DNA of 64,000 bases from Oscillospiraceae bacterium (GTDB lineage Bacteria > Bacillota > Clostridia > Oscillospirales > Ruminococcaceae). The notes beneath the pieces are model-generated. The model searched no databases, was not told the origin of the DNA, and was given only the letters and a program-made list of their open reading frames with translations. Location: NCBI GenBank assembly GCA_017472735.1, contig JAFUOD010000007.1, forward strand, positions 1 to 64,000. Direction: 5' to 3'. Positions 39,662 to 50,029 of the stretch are shown one piece after another; position 1 is the first letter of the stretch, and each line of letters opens with the position of its first letter. A program made the translations under genes and the position numbers.

Positions 39662-42600
39662 ATGAAGCGCATTATAAGCATAATTTTGGCGTTTGTTATG
39701 GCAATATCTGCCCTGCAACTTAACGTTATCGCAGAGGATGACTTTGACACAACGACCGACTTGATTTTAAATCCGGAATCAATTGATGATCTGATTATTG
39801 ATCCGGATGTCGAATTGTTTACTGATCCAGCTCTGGGAGAAGAATCGACTGAAGAACCGGTCGCAGACCCTGTTCTCGAATCCGACCTTGATTTAGAATC
39901 AGAACCGAGCGAAGAAATGGTTATTGAGCCTGAAATCTCGCTTGATCCAATCATCGATTCTGAGCTCTCTAACGACTCTGTATCGGATTCTGCTTCGACG
40001 GCAGAACCATCGTTAGATGTTGCTGACATTTACACAGGTGATCTAACTGAAGAAGTTACACCTCCGGTTTTGTATTCTTCTGTTGTGGCCTCCGGTACCT
40101 GCGGCGCTCAAGGCGACAACCTCACGTGGGAGCTTACCGACGACGGCACCCTCACCATCAGCGGCACGGGTGCTATGAAAGATTATGACAGTAATTCATT
40201 ATTTGTTCCTTGGTATAGGGAGCGCACATCAATTAAATCAATTATTATACAAAACAGCGTAACCTCAATCGGCAATCATGCTTTCAATGGTTGCACCGGC
40301 TTAACAAGTGTTGACATTTCCGACAGAATAACAGCTATCGGTGAATATTCTTTCTATGGTTGCACCGGCTTAACCGACGTTGACATTCCCGACAGCGTAA
40401 CTACCATTGGTAATAATGCTTTCAATAATTGCACAAACTTAATGAGTGTTGAAATTGGCAATAGCGTAACTACTATCGGCGATTATGCTTTCTCTAATTG
40501 CACCGGCTTGATGAGTGCTGAAATTGGCAATAGTGTAACTACTATCGGCGATTGTGCTTTCTCTAATTGCACCGGCTTAACCGACGTTGACATTCCTGAC
40601 AGCGTAATTACTATCGGTGTTTATGCTTTCAAAGGTTGCTCTAGTTTAACAAATGTAGTAATTGGCGACAGCGTAACTGCCATCTGCTGGGGCGCTTTCT
40701 ATGATTGCACTAGTATAACAAGCCTTGACATCGGCGATAACGTGACAACCATCGACTGGTATGCTTTCTATAATTGCAACAGCTTAATAAGGGTTGACAT
40801 TCCCGACAAAGTAACCACCATCGGTAATTTGGCTTTTAAATACTGTACTAGCTTAACAAGCCTTGACATCGGCAACAGCGTAACCACCATCGAAAGTAGT
40901 GCTTTCTCTGATTGCATCAATTTAACAAGCGTTGACATTCCCGATAGCGTAACCAGTATCGGAGGTCATGTTTTCTATAACTGTTCCAGCTTAACAAGTA
41001 TAACGTTTTATTCTTTAACCACAGAAATTTATGGTCGGGAGAGTATACCCTATCACACTATTATATATTGTTACGAGAATTCAATGGCTGAATTGTATGC
41101 GAGAAATTATTATAGAAATCATGTTATATTACATGACATTCATGAGTATGGGGCATGGGAATCAAATAACGGCGATGAACATATTCGTTACTGTATAAAA
41201 TCCGGATGTGAGGAATATGAGAAAGATGGACACATTTGGGACGAAGGAGAAATACACTATGAACCTTCATGTTCTTATGACGGCGAGAGAATTTATTCCT
41301 GCATTATCTGTAATGGGATAAAATTTGAGTCTATTCCAGCAACCGGTGAGCACATTTACGGCAACTGGCAATATATTGATGTTGATAATCACATCCGTTA
41401 TTGCAGTTGCTCAGAGTCTGAAATCGAACCTCACAAATGGAGTAATGAAGAAGTAACAACTCTGCCTACATGCGCAATCGATGGCACCAAGACATTCATA
41501 TGTACATATTGCAACACAGCTAAAACCGAACCCATCCCAGCAACAGGCGAACACATCTATGGGGACTGGGGACAATTTAACGAAGACGAACATATTAGAT
41601 ATTGCTCAAATATGTATTGTGTTGCGGATTCTACTGAACCGCACGTTTATGACAACGAATTTGACCATATTTGCAATGTTTGCGGATATTACGCAGATGT
41701 TGAAGGCTTAATTGCTCATGGAACTTGCGGAGAGCACTTGTTCTGGGAGCTCAGCACCGATGGCGTATTAAATATTACCGGCATCGGAGATATGTATGAT
41801 TATACATATTTATCCTCACCCGGGACTCCTACTTGGAGTGACTACAAAAGTAGCATAACTGAAATAGTAATTTCAAATGGAGTTACACGAATAGGAAATC
41901 ATGCTTTCTTTGGCTGTGGCAATGTTGTTTGTGTTACAATCCCCGATACCGTTACACATATTGGTGAACACGCTTTTCGTTCCTGTGTAAACCTTGCTGA
42001 GATAACTATTCCGAGTAGCGTAGTTACCATTGGCAATAATGCAATGCAAAGTTGTTCTTCTTTGACTTCAATTGTATTACCGGACAGTTTAAAAGAGCTT
42101 GGAAATGAAGCGTTTTATTACTGTGAAAGTTTAGCAACTGTTGAGATATACTCTAAAGATTTAAAGATTGGAGAATATGTATTCAGAGAGTGTAATAATC
42201 TTGCAAATGTCATTATCCAAGGTGAAAGTGTATCGATTGGAGAAAAAACATTCTACAACTGCTCCAACCTCTCAAATGTTAATTTGCAGGGTGTTATCAC
42301 CATCGGTGATCGAGCATTTCAATCGTGCAATATTTTGGAAAGCATTACACTTCCGGATGGACTTGTTAGCATAGGCAATTATGCTTTTTCTAACTGTTCA
42401 AGTTTAGCAAACATAGTTATACCCGACTGTGTAGAAAGTATAGGTGATAGCGCATTTAGCCTATGCACTAGTCTAAAACAAATATATCTACCTGCTAACC
42501 TTAAGCATTTGGGTGAATATGCATTTAAAATAAGTGGCCTTACAAGCATAACAATACCTGCAGGAGTTACGAGCATTGGAAGCAATACATTTTATTCTTC

Positions 42601-45600
42601 ACAAAAACTCACTTCTGTTGAAATCCTGGGTGAGATTACAAGCATAGGCGATCATGCTTTTAATGATTGTGTAAATTTAAAGACTGTAAATATACCTGAT
42701 AGCGTTGAATACATTGGAGAGTACGCATTCCGAAACTGTAATATGCTGGAATCAGTGCATATTCCGGAAGGTGTAAAAAGTATTGGAGCTTATACATTCT
42801 ATGATTGTTACAGATTGCAAGATGTAACCATACCTTTAAGTGTTGAAACAATTGGAGATAATGCGTTCTCTTTCAATGCTCGAAAAATCACAATTCTTAA
42901 TCCAAATGTAGAGATTTTTGATGATTTGTGGACGATAAGTGCAACTGCTATTTATGGATATACCGGTTCAACTGCACAGGCTTATGCAGAGAAATACAGT
43001 AAAAGATTTGTAGCCTTAGATGAAGTTCAACCAATTCCGCCATCTGATGATCATATAATGTCAGGTACGTGTGGTGAAGATCTGATTTGGGTTCTTTATA
43101 ATAATGGCGAGCTTGTTATCAGCGGAGAAGGGGAGATGACAGACTTCGCCTGGTCTCCGTGGTACGATTATCTCGAATTGATTAAGGTAGTGACTATATC
43201 TGAAGGCATTACAAGCATCGGCAATAATGCTTTCTCTGGTTGCATCAATTTAGTTAATGTAAATATTCCTTTATCCATCACCCGCATTGGCGAAAATGCA
43301 TTTTATGACTGTGCTGAATTAACTTACCTTGATATTCCCGTTGCAGTTACTCAAATCGGTGCTGGCGCATTTATGAATTGCCAGGGTCTTACAAATATAA
43401 GAATTCCCGAAAATGTAGCCAGTATCGGCGAAAACGCTTTTGATCAGTGTTATAATTTATCATTAGTCACTTTCTATAATCCTAACATTGAGATACCTTC
43501 TTCCTTGGGCATATTTTCATATAGCACAACAGTTTTTGGCTACACCGGCTCCACTGCTCAGGCTTATGCTGAGAATAACGGTATAGAATTTATAGCTTTG
43601 GATAACTCCAAGGTTATAGCATCGGGCACTTGTGGCGATAACCTAACCTGGAAACTCACCGAGAGCGGTGTCTTGACCATAAATGGAACAGGCGATATGT
43701 CTAGTAGTCCTTCTTGGAGTTCATACAGCTCGAGGATTTATTCCGTAGTAATTTCTGATGGTGTTACGAGCGTTGGAGAAAGGGCGTTCTGGTATTGCTC
43801 TAAAATTTCAAGCGTCGCTATCCCTTCAACAGTCACAAGAATAAGCGATCAGGCTTTTGTAGGGTGTTCAAGCTTGTCAAGCATTGTTATTCCTGAAAGT
43901 GTAATTAGTATTGGTGAAGGTGCTTTTTCCGAGTGTGATAACTTGCGAGAAATATACATTCCTAAGAGCGTTAAATATATCGGTGCACGTGCTTTTGGTT
44001 TTTGCACCAACCTCATTTCATTTGAAGTTGCCGATGATAACGAATACTATTGCGATGTTGAAGGAGTGCTGTTTAGCATTGATAAGACATCTTTGGTTTC
44101 GTATCCCTCGGGAAGAACTAACGCTGATTACGCAATTCCTGATGGTGTAACAACTATAGATAAATATTCATTTTCCGGTTGTAAATACCTATCTAACGTA
44201 ACTGTTCCGGAAAGTATGTCAAAAATCGATGCGAACGCATTTATGTATTGCACTAGCTTGGAATTTATTGAAATACCTGATGGAATTACGAAAATAGATG
44301 ATTACGCATTTTTTGACTGTAAGAACCTAACTGACATCTGTTTGCCTGAAACTTTAATCAGCATAGGAAATTCTGCTTTCTCTAGCTGCTTAAGCTTAAC
44401 AAGCATTACAATTCCGGAAAGTGTAACAAGTATAGGAAGATATGCTTTCTCAAGTTGTGACAGCTTGCAAAGTATAACTGTTCTCCCACTTGTCATTGCA
44501 ATATATAATGCAGAATCAACCATCAGTGATACTGCAGTTATTTATGCTTACCAAGAGTCTAGCGCTCATTCTTATGCAATAAGTTTTAATAGAGAGTTTG
44601 TACCTTTAAATGACGATCCTGATGAGATTGATCCTGAATTAATCTTAGGTTCCGGTAAATGCGGTGATAATCTTGAATGGATAGTCACGTTAGCAGGCAG
44701 ACTTATCATCACCGGCGAAGGTGAAATGTATGATTACGGCCTTATAAACAATAACGGTGAGTATTCATTTGTTTTTGACCCTTGGCAAAACTATTCTGTT
44801 AATTTCATCTCTCTTTCAGAAGGAATTACTAAAATCGGGTCGTCGGCATTTCTTTCTATGGGTGATGTAACTGAGCTAAATATTCCCGCAAGTGTTTCAA
44901 AGATTGGGAATCAAGCTCTTCCACGTTCATTGAATAAATTGACTGTTGCAGATGAAAGTACTTATTTTACTGTTGAAGATGATGTTCTTTTCACAAAGGA
45001 TTTGACTGAACTTGTTTATTATCTTTCAGTAAAAACTGATAAGACATATTCAATACCTGACACTGTAGAGACTATCGCCGTGAATGCCTTTATTGATGCT
45101 CGTAACATTGTTGATTTGTATATTCCTGCAAGTGTTACAAACATTTACTCTGAGATTTCCGGAGCAGAATTGAAGGCTATACATGTTGATGATGCGAATG
45201 AATATTACTGCGACATTGAAGGCCTTTTGTATAATAAAGAGCTGACTTCTTTGATTTCATTCCCCAGCGCTTGCGGTATCGTTGATTTTGTGCTTCCTTC
45301 AACGGTAACTACGAGCTGCACAATTAGTGGCAGCACGAGCTTAAAAAGCATTACATTCCCTTCTGGAATGACGTTCATTAACAGCATTTCCGGTTGTCCC
45401 GATCTCGAGAAAATAACATTCCTTTCAGCTACGACAAATATATATGATTTCATTTATATACAAGAGAATGTAACCATTTGCGGTTACGAAGGTTCCACTG
45501 CTGAAAGCTATGCTAAGTCGAAAGGTATCAAGTTTGAGCCTTTTATTTGTGCACACGAATTCAACTCATGGGCAGATGATTCAGATAACTTCGGCGTACA

Positions 45601-47548
45601 ATATCGTGATTGCTTGATATGCTTAGTTAGAGAATATAAATCGGTTGTGACAGAAGACAGCATAAATAATGCGATTGAAGTTTCGAAGAACGAAGAAAAC
45701 GTAACCGTTCAAATTGAAAACAGCACCAAGATTCCTGTAAGTGTTGAAATACAGGTTTCTTCATTAAATGAAGTTGCAGACACCGCAAAGGGATTACAAG
45801 TTGAGTCCGGAGCAGTAATAACAATTATTGATAATTACGCATTGAACAGCATAATAGATGATGCCGGCAGTAACTCAAGTATTCTCTTGAAGATTGAAAC
45901 TCACGAAGAAGATATTCTTAACGAACTGCAAAAGGATTCTGTTAGTCAGATGGAAACAGCATTAGTTATTACTGCTGAAATTATTTCCGGTGAAAAGAAT
46001 ATCTGCACAAAGGAAGATGGCGGATTCGATGAAGGAAAGGTAACACTGAAAATTCCATTTGCTCTTGAAGAGGGAACATCTTGTGAAGATTATAGCTTGC
46101 TTTATGTTGCAGGAGATGGAATGGTTGAGGAAATTGATTTTGAATACAAGGACGGATATGTAATAGCCGAGCTTGAGCACTTCTCAACATATGTTATTGC
46201 GTACACAAGTTATTCTATCGGCGACATTGATGAAAATGGAATAGTTGACAACAACGACGCAATCTACCTTCTTTACCACACTATCTTCGGCGAGATCGAC
46301 TATCCTCTTAACCAGGATTGTGACTTTGACGGCAACGGAATAGTTGACAACAATGATGCAATTTACCTGCTTTATCACACAATTTTCGGTGAAGAAGAGT
46401 ATCCGTTAAATGGCGAAGTAAATATGACACCGGATGTGGGCGGAGTAACTGAAAATCCAGATTGGGTTAAGGACAATGGATGGACATATATGTATAATGC
46501 CCTTTATAAGGACAGCTACAGACAGGTTCTTGACGAAATTATGACCGGCATTAAAAACTATCAGGTAAATATTGATATCACACCGTTGCTTAGTGCTGAT
46601 GAGTCGGATGATTTTGCAAAATTAGTTCTTCCGTTTGTATCAGTTGAGTATTCTTATGTAAGAAGCATTAATGTGATTAAAGATACCTCGGGTAAACTTG
46701 TTGGCGTTCAGATTCGTTACTATGTGGATTCCGTAGAAGCAGGAAATAAGATGGTTAGTGAGCTCAGAAGCGCTGCCGATAGTGTTATCAGTTGTTTGAG
46801 TAGTTCGTGGAGCGACTACGAAAAGATTCTTTATTTGCATGATTGGCTTGTGAAAAACTGTACATCGGAACAGTACAGTTATGCTAATAATTCTGACGAA
46901 TGGGGTAAAACCATGTGGCCGAATACTGCTTATGGCGCTATCGTTGACGGTCAGCCTTCAGACTTAGGTTATTCTAAGGCTATGCTCTACCTCCTTTCCA
47001 AAGCTGGTTATGATGCAACTTTAGTCCAAGGTATAGGTGTATCCGAACTTCACATTTGGGTTAAGGTAATGGTTGACGGCAAGTGGTATAACATTGACAC
47101 AGCATGGGATGACCCTTATGGCGCTGCTCAGGATGCAGATCCTAACTATGTCAGACATGACTACTTTATGGTAACCGACGAGTACATTTCCGATTCAAGA
47201 ACTGAGGTTTACAATAATAAGTTCTTTGAAGAACCGGAATGCACAGATATCACTTATGATTGGTATTTGCTAAATGATTGTTATGCTGCAACTTATGATG
47301 AAGCTGTAGATATTCTTAATAAACAAGCTAAGATAGTCGCCCTTTCTGGTGGAGACATAGAGTATGTTCGTATTAAACTCGCTACTGATGATCTTTATCA
47401 GCAAGTAAAAAACGTTTGGAGTAGTTCTGCATTTGTATTTAATATTCTTTCGGATTATACAAATGAATATAATAATTTTGCCAGAGGCGCAAATACTTCA
47501 GGAAGGACGCTTACATACCGTCTTTATAAGACTTATCCATTAAACTAA
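39662..47548 (+). CDS. Giant BspA-type LRR surface protein with internal dockerin and degenerate transglutaminase-like domain
   Basis: 2,628 residues from ATG at 39662 with TTGGAGG upstream. Order: signal peptide (IISIILAFVMAISALQ); acidic Asp/Glu/Ser-rich linker (about 25-130); five modules starting with GTCG/GKCG and WxL...G.L.I.G.G.M (about 145, 687, 1135, 1322, 1664), each followed by BspA LRR_5 repeats of 23 residues (TIGDYAFSNCTGL type); a Cys-rich ATGEHIYG region (about 490-700); a beta-rich part; a two-repeat dockerin (about 2187-2250); and a C-terminal transglutaminase-like fold. In it His (SELHIWVKV) and Asp (YNIDTAWDDP) remain but the Cys position is not Cys (SDLGYSKAM). Probably an adhesin docked through a cohesin. 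Confidence 0.93.
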   Translation: MKRIISIILAFVMAISALQLNVIAEDDFDTTTDLILNPESIDDLIIDPDVELFTDPALGEESTEEPVADPVLESDLDLESEPSEEMVIEPEISLDPIIDSELSNDSVSDSASTAEPSLDVADIYTGDLTEEVTPPVLYSSVVASGTCGAQGDNLTWELTDDGTLTISGTGAMKDYDSNSLFVPWYRERTSIKSIIIQNSVTSIGNHAFNGCTGLTSVDISDRITAIGEYSFYGCTGLTDVDIPDSVTTIGNNAFNNCTNLMSVEIGNSVTTIGDYAFSNCTGLMSAEIGNSVTTIGDCAFSNCTGLTDVDIPDSVITIGVYAFKGCSSLTNVVIGDSVTAICWGAFYDCTSITSLDIGDNVTTIDWYAFYNCNSLIRVDIPDKVTTIGNLAFKYCTSLTSLDIGNSVTTIESSAFSDCINLTSVDIPDSVTSIGGHVFYNCSSLTSITFYSLTTEIYGRESIPYHTIIYCYENSMAELYARNYYRNHVILHDIHEYGAWESNNGDEHIRYCIKSGCEEYEKDGHIWDEGEIHYEPSCSYDGERIYSCIICNGIKFESIPATGEHIYGNWQYIDVDNHIRYCSCSESEIEPHKWSNEEVTTLPTCAIDGTKTFICTYCNTAKTEPIPATGEHIYGDWGQFNEDEHIRYCSNMYCVADSTEPHVYDNEFDHICNVCGYYADVEGLIAHGTCGEHLFWELSTDGVLNITGIGDMYDYTYLSSPGTPTWSDYKSSITEIVISNGVTRIGNHAFFGCGNVVCVTIPDTVTHIGEHAFRSCVNLAEITIPSSVVTIGNNAMQSCSSLTSIVLPDSLKELGNEAFYYCESLATVEIYSKDLKIGEYVFRECNNLANVIIQGESVSIGEKTFYNCSNLSNVNLQGVITIGDRAFQSCNILESITLPDGLVSIGNYAFSNCSSLANIVIPDCVESIGDSAFSLCTSLKQIYLPANLKHLGEYAFKISGLTSITIPAGVTSIGSNTFYSSQKLTSVEILGEITSIGDHAFNDCVNLKTVNIPDSVEYIGEYAFRNCNMLESVHIPEGVKSIGAYTFYDCYRLQDVTIPLSVETIGDNAFSFNARKITILNPNVEIFDDLWTISATAIYGYTGSTAQAYAEKYSKRFVALDEVQPIPPSDDHIMSGTCGEDLIWVLYNNGELVISGEGEMTDFAWSPWYDYLELIKVVTISEGITSIGNNAFSGCINLVNVNIPLSITRIGENAFYDCAELTYLDIPVAVTQIGAGAFMNCQGLTNIRIPENVASIGENAFDQCYNLSLVTFYNPNIEIPSSLGIFSYSTTVFGYTGSTAQAYAENNGIEFIALDNSKVIASGTCGDNLTWKLTESGVLTINGTGDMSSSPSWSSYSSRIYSVVISDGVTSVGERAFWYCSKISSVAIPSTVTRISDQAFVGCSSLSSIVIPESVISIGEGAFSECDNLREIYIPKSVKYIGARAFGFCTNLISFEVADDNEYYCDVEGVLFSIDKTSLVSYPSGRTNADYAIPDGVTTIDKYSFSGCKYLSNVTVPESMSKIDANAFMYCTSLEFIEIPDGITKIDDYAFFDCKNLTDICLPETLISIGNSAFSSCLSLTSITIPESVTSIGRYAFSSCDSLQSITVLPLVIAIYNAESTISDTAVIYAYQESSAHSYAISFNREFVPLNDDPDEIDPELILGSGKCGDNLEWIVTLAGRLIITGEGEMYDYGLINNNGEYSFVFDPWQNYSVNFISLSEGITKIGSSAFLSMGDVTELNIPASVSKIGNQALPRSLNKLTVADESTYFTVEDDVLFTKDLTELVYYLSVKTDKTYSIPDTVETIAVNAFIDARNIVDLYIPASVTNIYSEISGAELKAIHVDDANEYYCDIEGLLYNKELTSLISFPSACGIVDFVLPSTVTTSCTISGSTSLKSITFPSGMTFINSISGCPDLEKITFLSATTNIYDFIYIQENVTICGYEGSTAESYAKSKGIKFEPFICAHEFNSWADDSDNFGVQYRDCLICLVREYKSVVTEDSINNAIEVSKNEENVTVQIENSTKIPVSVEIQVSSLNEVADTAKGLQVESGAVITIIDNYALNSIIDDAGSNSSILLKIETHEEDILNELQKDSVSQMETALVITAEIISGEKNICTKEDGGFDEGKVTLKIPFALEEGTSCEDYSLLYVAGDGMVEEIDFEYKDGYVIAELEHFSTYVIAYTSYSIGDIDENGIVDNNDAIYLLYHTIFGEIDYPLNQDCDFDGNGIVDNNDAIYLLYHTIFGEEEYPLNGEVNMTPDVGGVTENPDWVKDNGWTYMYNALYKDSYRQVLDEIMTGIKNYQVNIDITPLLSADESDDFAKLVLPFVSVEYSYVRSINVIKDTSGKLVGVQIRYYVDSVEAGNKMVSELRSAADSVISCLSSSWSDYEKILYLHDWLVKNCTSEQYSYANNSDEWGKTMWPNTAYGAIVDGQPSDLGYSKAMLYLLSKAGYDATLVQGIGVSELHIWVKVMVDGKWYNIDTAWDDPYGAAQDADPNYVRHDYFMVTDEYISDSRTEVYNNKFFEEPECTDITYDWYLLNDCYAATYDEAVDILNKQAKIVALSGGDIEYVRIKLATDDLYQQVKNVWSSSAFVFNILSDYTNEYNNFARGANTSGRTLTYRLYKTYPLN

Positions 47549-47555
47549 CATTAAC

Positions 47556-47584
47556 GAACCCCTCTGAAATTTGCAGAGGGGTTC
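47556..47584 (+). terminator. Terminator of the giant LRR gene
   Basis: GAACCCCTCTG and CAGAGGGGTTC stem, then TCTTT. The core arms are the same as in the terminators at 59838 and 63235. Confidence 0.87.
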
Positions 47585-47774
47585 CTCTTTAAACTTGGCA
47601 ACAAAAAAACGGTCGTCATTTTGCTGCGAAAATAATAGAATTTCTCACCAAATTCCACCCCCATAGTATTGTCGATAACTAATGGCCGGTGAACTGATTT
47701 GTGCGTGTTGCCATCGAAGAACCACGAAAGTATTAATTTCCTCAAAACATATTTACAGCTTATATCGGTTCATG

Positions 47775-47803
47775 ATGACAACTTCAAATAAATGTGTTAT
47801 AAT
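47775..47803 (+). promoter_or_regulatory. Promoter of the LytTR/GHKL two-component operon
   Basis: ATGACA at 47775-47780 and TATAAT at 47798-47803, 17 bp apart, 30 bp upstream of the start. Confidence 0.72.
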
Positions 47804-47833
47804 AAAAACATTACCAAAAAGAGGTGATGTTTT

Positions 47834-48553
47834 TTGAATTTGCGAATTTTGTTCTGCGATGATGACAACGAAATAATGACGAGTTTACACAAAATGGTGC
47901 TCGAATACTTCAGCAGCGTCAATCAACCCGAACCCGAGTGCGAGCTGTTTAACAGCGGCGAGGAGCTTTTGGCATCCGGTGCTGTAGGTGATATTGCTTT
48001 TTTAGATGTTGAAATGGATGGCTTAAGCGGGATTCACACAGGTGAGCGCCTTAAAAAGCTTAATCCAAGGATAAAAATTATTATTGTGACTTCTTTTTCG
48101 GATTATCTTGATGAGGCGATGAAATTTCACGTATTCAGATATTTGTCGAAACCTGTGGATAAGAACAGATTATTCAGAAATTTAAAGGAAGCACTGTATC
48201 AGATAAATACATACTCTAAATCTATGGTTGTTGAAACTGATTGCGGATATGAAACAGTTTATGCCGAAGACATTGTTTATATCGAATCTTGCGGAAGAAA
48301 AGCGATGTTTCACACAGTTGACAAGAATTTTGTGAGTATAAAAGGCATTGATTATTGGACTAAAGCCATTGATATTCCATGCTTTTATTCAACAAACCGC
48401 GGTTGCATCGTAAATATGAAATATGTTTCGTTCTTTAACGAGAACACTGTTACCGTGACCTGTGAGTGCTTTTCTGCAAATGTATATATTGCCCGTCGAA
48501 GGTTCAAATCTTTCCGTGATGCATATTTGTTTTATGTGAGGTCAAAAGAATGA
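47834..48553 (+). CDS. LytTR family response regulator
   Basis: 239 residues from a TTG start at 47834, with GAGGTGAT upstream. The receiver domain (1-120) has ILFCDDDNE, the phospho-acceptor Asp in IAFLDVEMDGLSG (about 57) and the Lys in RYLSKPVDKN. The LytTR DNA-binding domain (about 135-239) is seen in EDIVYIESCGRKAMFHTVDK and FYSTNRGCIVNMKYVSFF. Of the AgrA type, and paired with the GHKL kinase whose ATG overlaps its stop. No peptide-signal genes (AgrB/D) lie nearby. Confidence 0.94.
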   Translation: MNLRILFCDDDNEIMTSLHKMVLEYFSSVNQPEPECELFNSGEELLASGAVGDIAFLDVEMDGLSGIHTGERLKKLNPRIKIIIVTSFSDYLDEAMKFHVFRYLSKPVDKNRLFRNLKEALYQINTYSKSMVVETDCGYETVYAEDIVYIESCGRKAMFHTVDKNFVSIKGIDYWTKAIDIPCFYSTNRGCIVNMKYVSFFNENTVTVTCECFSANVYIARRRFKSFRDAYLFYVRSKE

Positions 48554-49866
48554 ATGAATATGTTGAATTAATACTGACTGCTGTGGTTATTGTTGCCGAA
48601 GCGCTTATTGTTAACGCATATAATAATTATCTGTTTTCTCCCAAATACTCAAAACTGAATACTATATGTGCTTATGCTTTAGGCTATGCGGTTTTGCTGT
48701 TTATTGCTGCCGTCTTTAATAACCTGATTACCAATAGCATAGCCTATATGCTGGTTAATTTGATAATAATGTATAAGCTATATGCGTGCGGTCTTATTTC
48801 TGCAGTATTCCACTCCGTTGTTCTAACAGCATTTATGTCCTTGTCCGAGGTTTTGAGCTCCACGATTTTAAGCGTCTACACTCATGAATTCTCATCATAT
48901 CAAACTCAAATATCCGTTTTTGTTGCACTGACAGTAATAAGTAAAATGATATACTTTTTACTCTGCATAATAAGTGCAAAGATGTTTTCGCCTCGCAAAT
49001 CGCAAGTGTACGAGAATAATTCGATGTTAAAGCTGTGTGTGCTGCCAATGTCCTCTATAATTATTGCTGATACTATTGCTTATATCAGCATGAATTTGGA
49101 ATTGCCGATGGATCTCCAAATATCGGTTTCTGTTTGCTTAGGCGTTCTGTTCTTTGCGAATATTTACACTATAGGCATTTACAGCACAACAGAAAACCTC
49201 AACCGAGATAACCTTATCTTAAAGCTTGCACGTCAAAAGGATGAGTCAAATGCCGAATTCTACAAGATGCTGCAAGAGCAAAACGAAAAACAAAGAATAC
49301 TGATTCACGATGTTAAAAATCATATGCAGATCGTTAACAGCCTTGCTGTTGACGGAAAAACCGATGAGATTCAAGAATATATAACGAAATGGGGATTCGA
49401 CAAGGCTTTTCAGAGTCAGACCAGATACAGCGATAACGATACCCTTAATCTTGTTGTCACTAAGCTTTCGCATGATTGTGAAGAAAACGGTATAGATTTG
49501 TTTTGCGATATTCGCGAACAATGTGTCGACTTTATTGATGATATTGACGTAGCAGCTTTGTTTGGAAACCTTTTAACTAACGCCTTCGAGTCTGCTGTTA
49601 TATCTGATGAAAAAATTATTGAAATCGACATTCAGATAAAACCTGTTCAAAAAATGACTATTATCAGAATAACGAATTCATGTGATTTAAAACCCACTAA
49701 GACGAATGATGGTTTATTTATCAGCAGCAAAACGAACAAAGGTCAGCATGGAATAGGGCAAAAGAGCATTGCAAGAATTGTTAAAAAATATAACGGAACA
49801 GCCCAAAGCTATTATGATGAAAACAAAAAACAGTTTGAATGGGTGATCATTTTACCAATGATTTAA
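48550..49866 (+). CDS. GHKL-domain sensor histidine kinase (AgrC-like)
   Basis: 438 residues from ATG at 48550, which overlaps the regulator stop (ATGA). About six membrane segments cover residues 1-220. The phospho-acceptor His is in RILIHDVKNHMQIVNSL (about 253), followed by the ATPase core with an N box in ALFGNLLTNAFESAV and a G box in NKGQHGIGQKSIARIV. Such kinases sense peptides or membrane signals. With the LytTR regulator it is likely to control genes in the following lipoprotein cluster (inference). Confidence 0.93.
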   Translation: MNEYVELILTAVVIVAEALIVNAYNNYLFSPKYSKLNTICAYALGYAVLLFIAAVFNNLITNSIAYMLVNLIIMYKLYACGLISAVFHSVVLTAFMSLSEVLSSTILSVYTHEFSSYQTQISVFVALTVISKMIYFLLCIISAKMFSPRKSQVYENNSMLKLCVLPMSSIIIADTIAYISMNLELPMDLQISVSVCLGVLFFANIYTIGIYSTTENLNRDNLILKLARQKDESNAEFYKMLQEQNEKQRILIHDVKNHMQIVNSLAVDGKTDEIQEYITKWGFDKAFQSQTRYSDNDTLNLVVTKLSHDCEENGIDLFCDIREQCVDFIDDIDVAALFGNLLTNAFESAVISDEKIIEIDIQIKPVQKMTIIRITNSCDLKPTKTNDGLFISSKTNKGQHGIGQKSIARIVKKYNGTAQSYYDENKKQFEWVIILPMI

Positions 49867-49880
49867 TTAAATAAGCTTAC

Positions 49881-49908
49881 AAAAAAGACCGTTGAACCGG
49901 TCTTTTTT
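49881..49908 (+). terminator. Terminator of the two-component operon
   Basis: AAAAAAGACC and GGTCTTTTTT arms around GTTGAACC. Confidence 0.9.
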
Positions 49909-49958
49909 CTTTTACAATACCAATTATGTCGGATTTTTGACCAGTTGTGCAAAACCGA

Positions 49959-49987
49959 TTGAACGTTTTGGCTCGATATGGTAAATT
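49959..49987 (+). promoter_or_regulatory. Probable promoter of the first lipoprotein gene
   Basis: TTGAAC at 49959-49964 and TAAATT at 49982-49987, 17 bp apart, 43 bp upstream of the start. Confidence 0.55.
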
Positions 49988-50029
49988 CAAATTGAAATAG
50001 CAACTATAAATTAATCCGGAGGTATCTTT

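Noticed and set aside
40240..45480. CRISPR-like or satellite repeat in the giant gene
   Set aside because: The 69-bp periodicity encodes 23-residue LRRs in one long open frame; divergence follows codon positions.
47834..49866. Complete agr-type quorum system
   Set aside because: No AgrB protease or AgrD propeptide frame was found in the flanking intergenic sequence.
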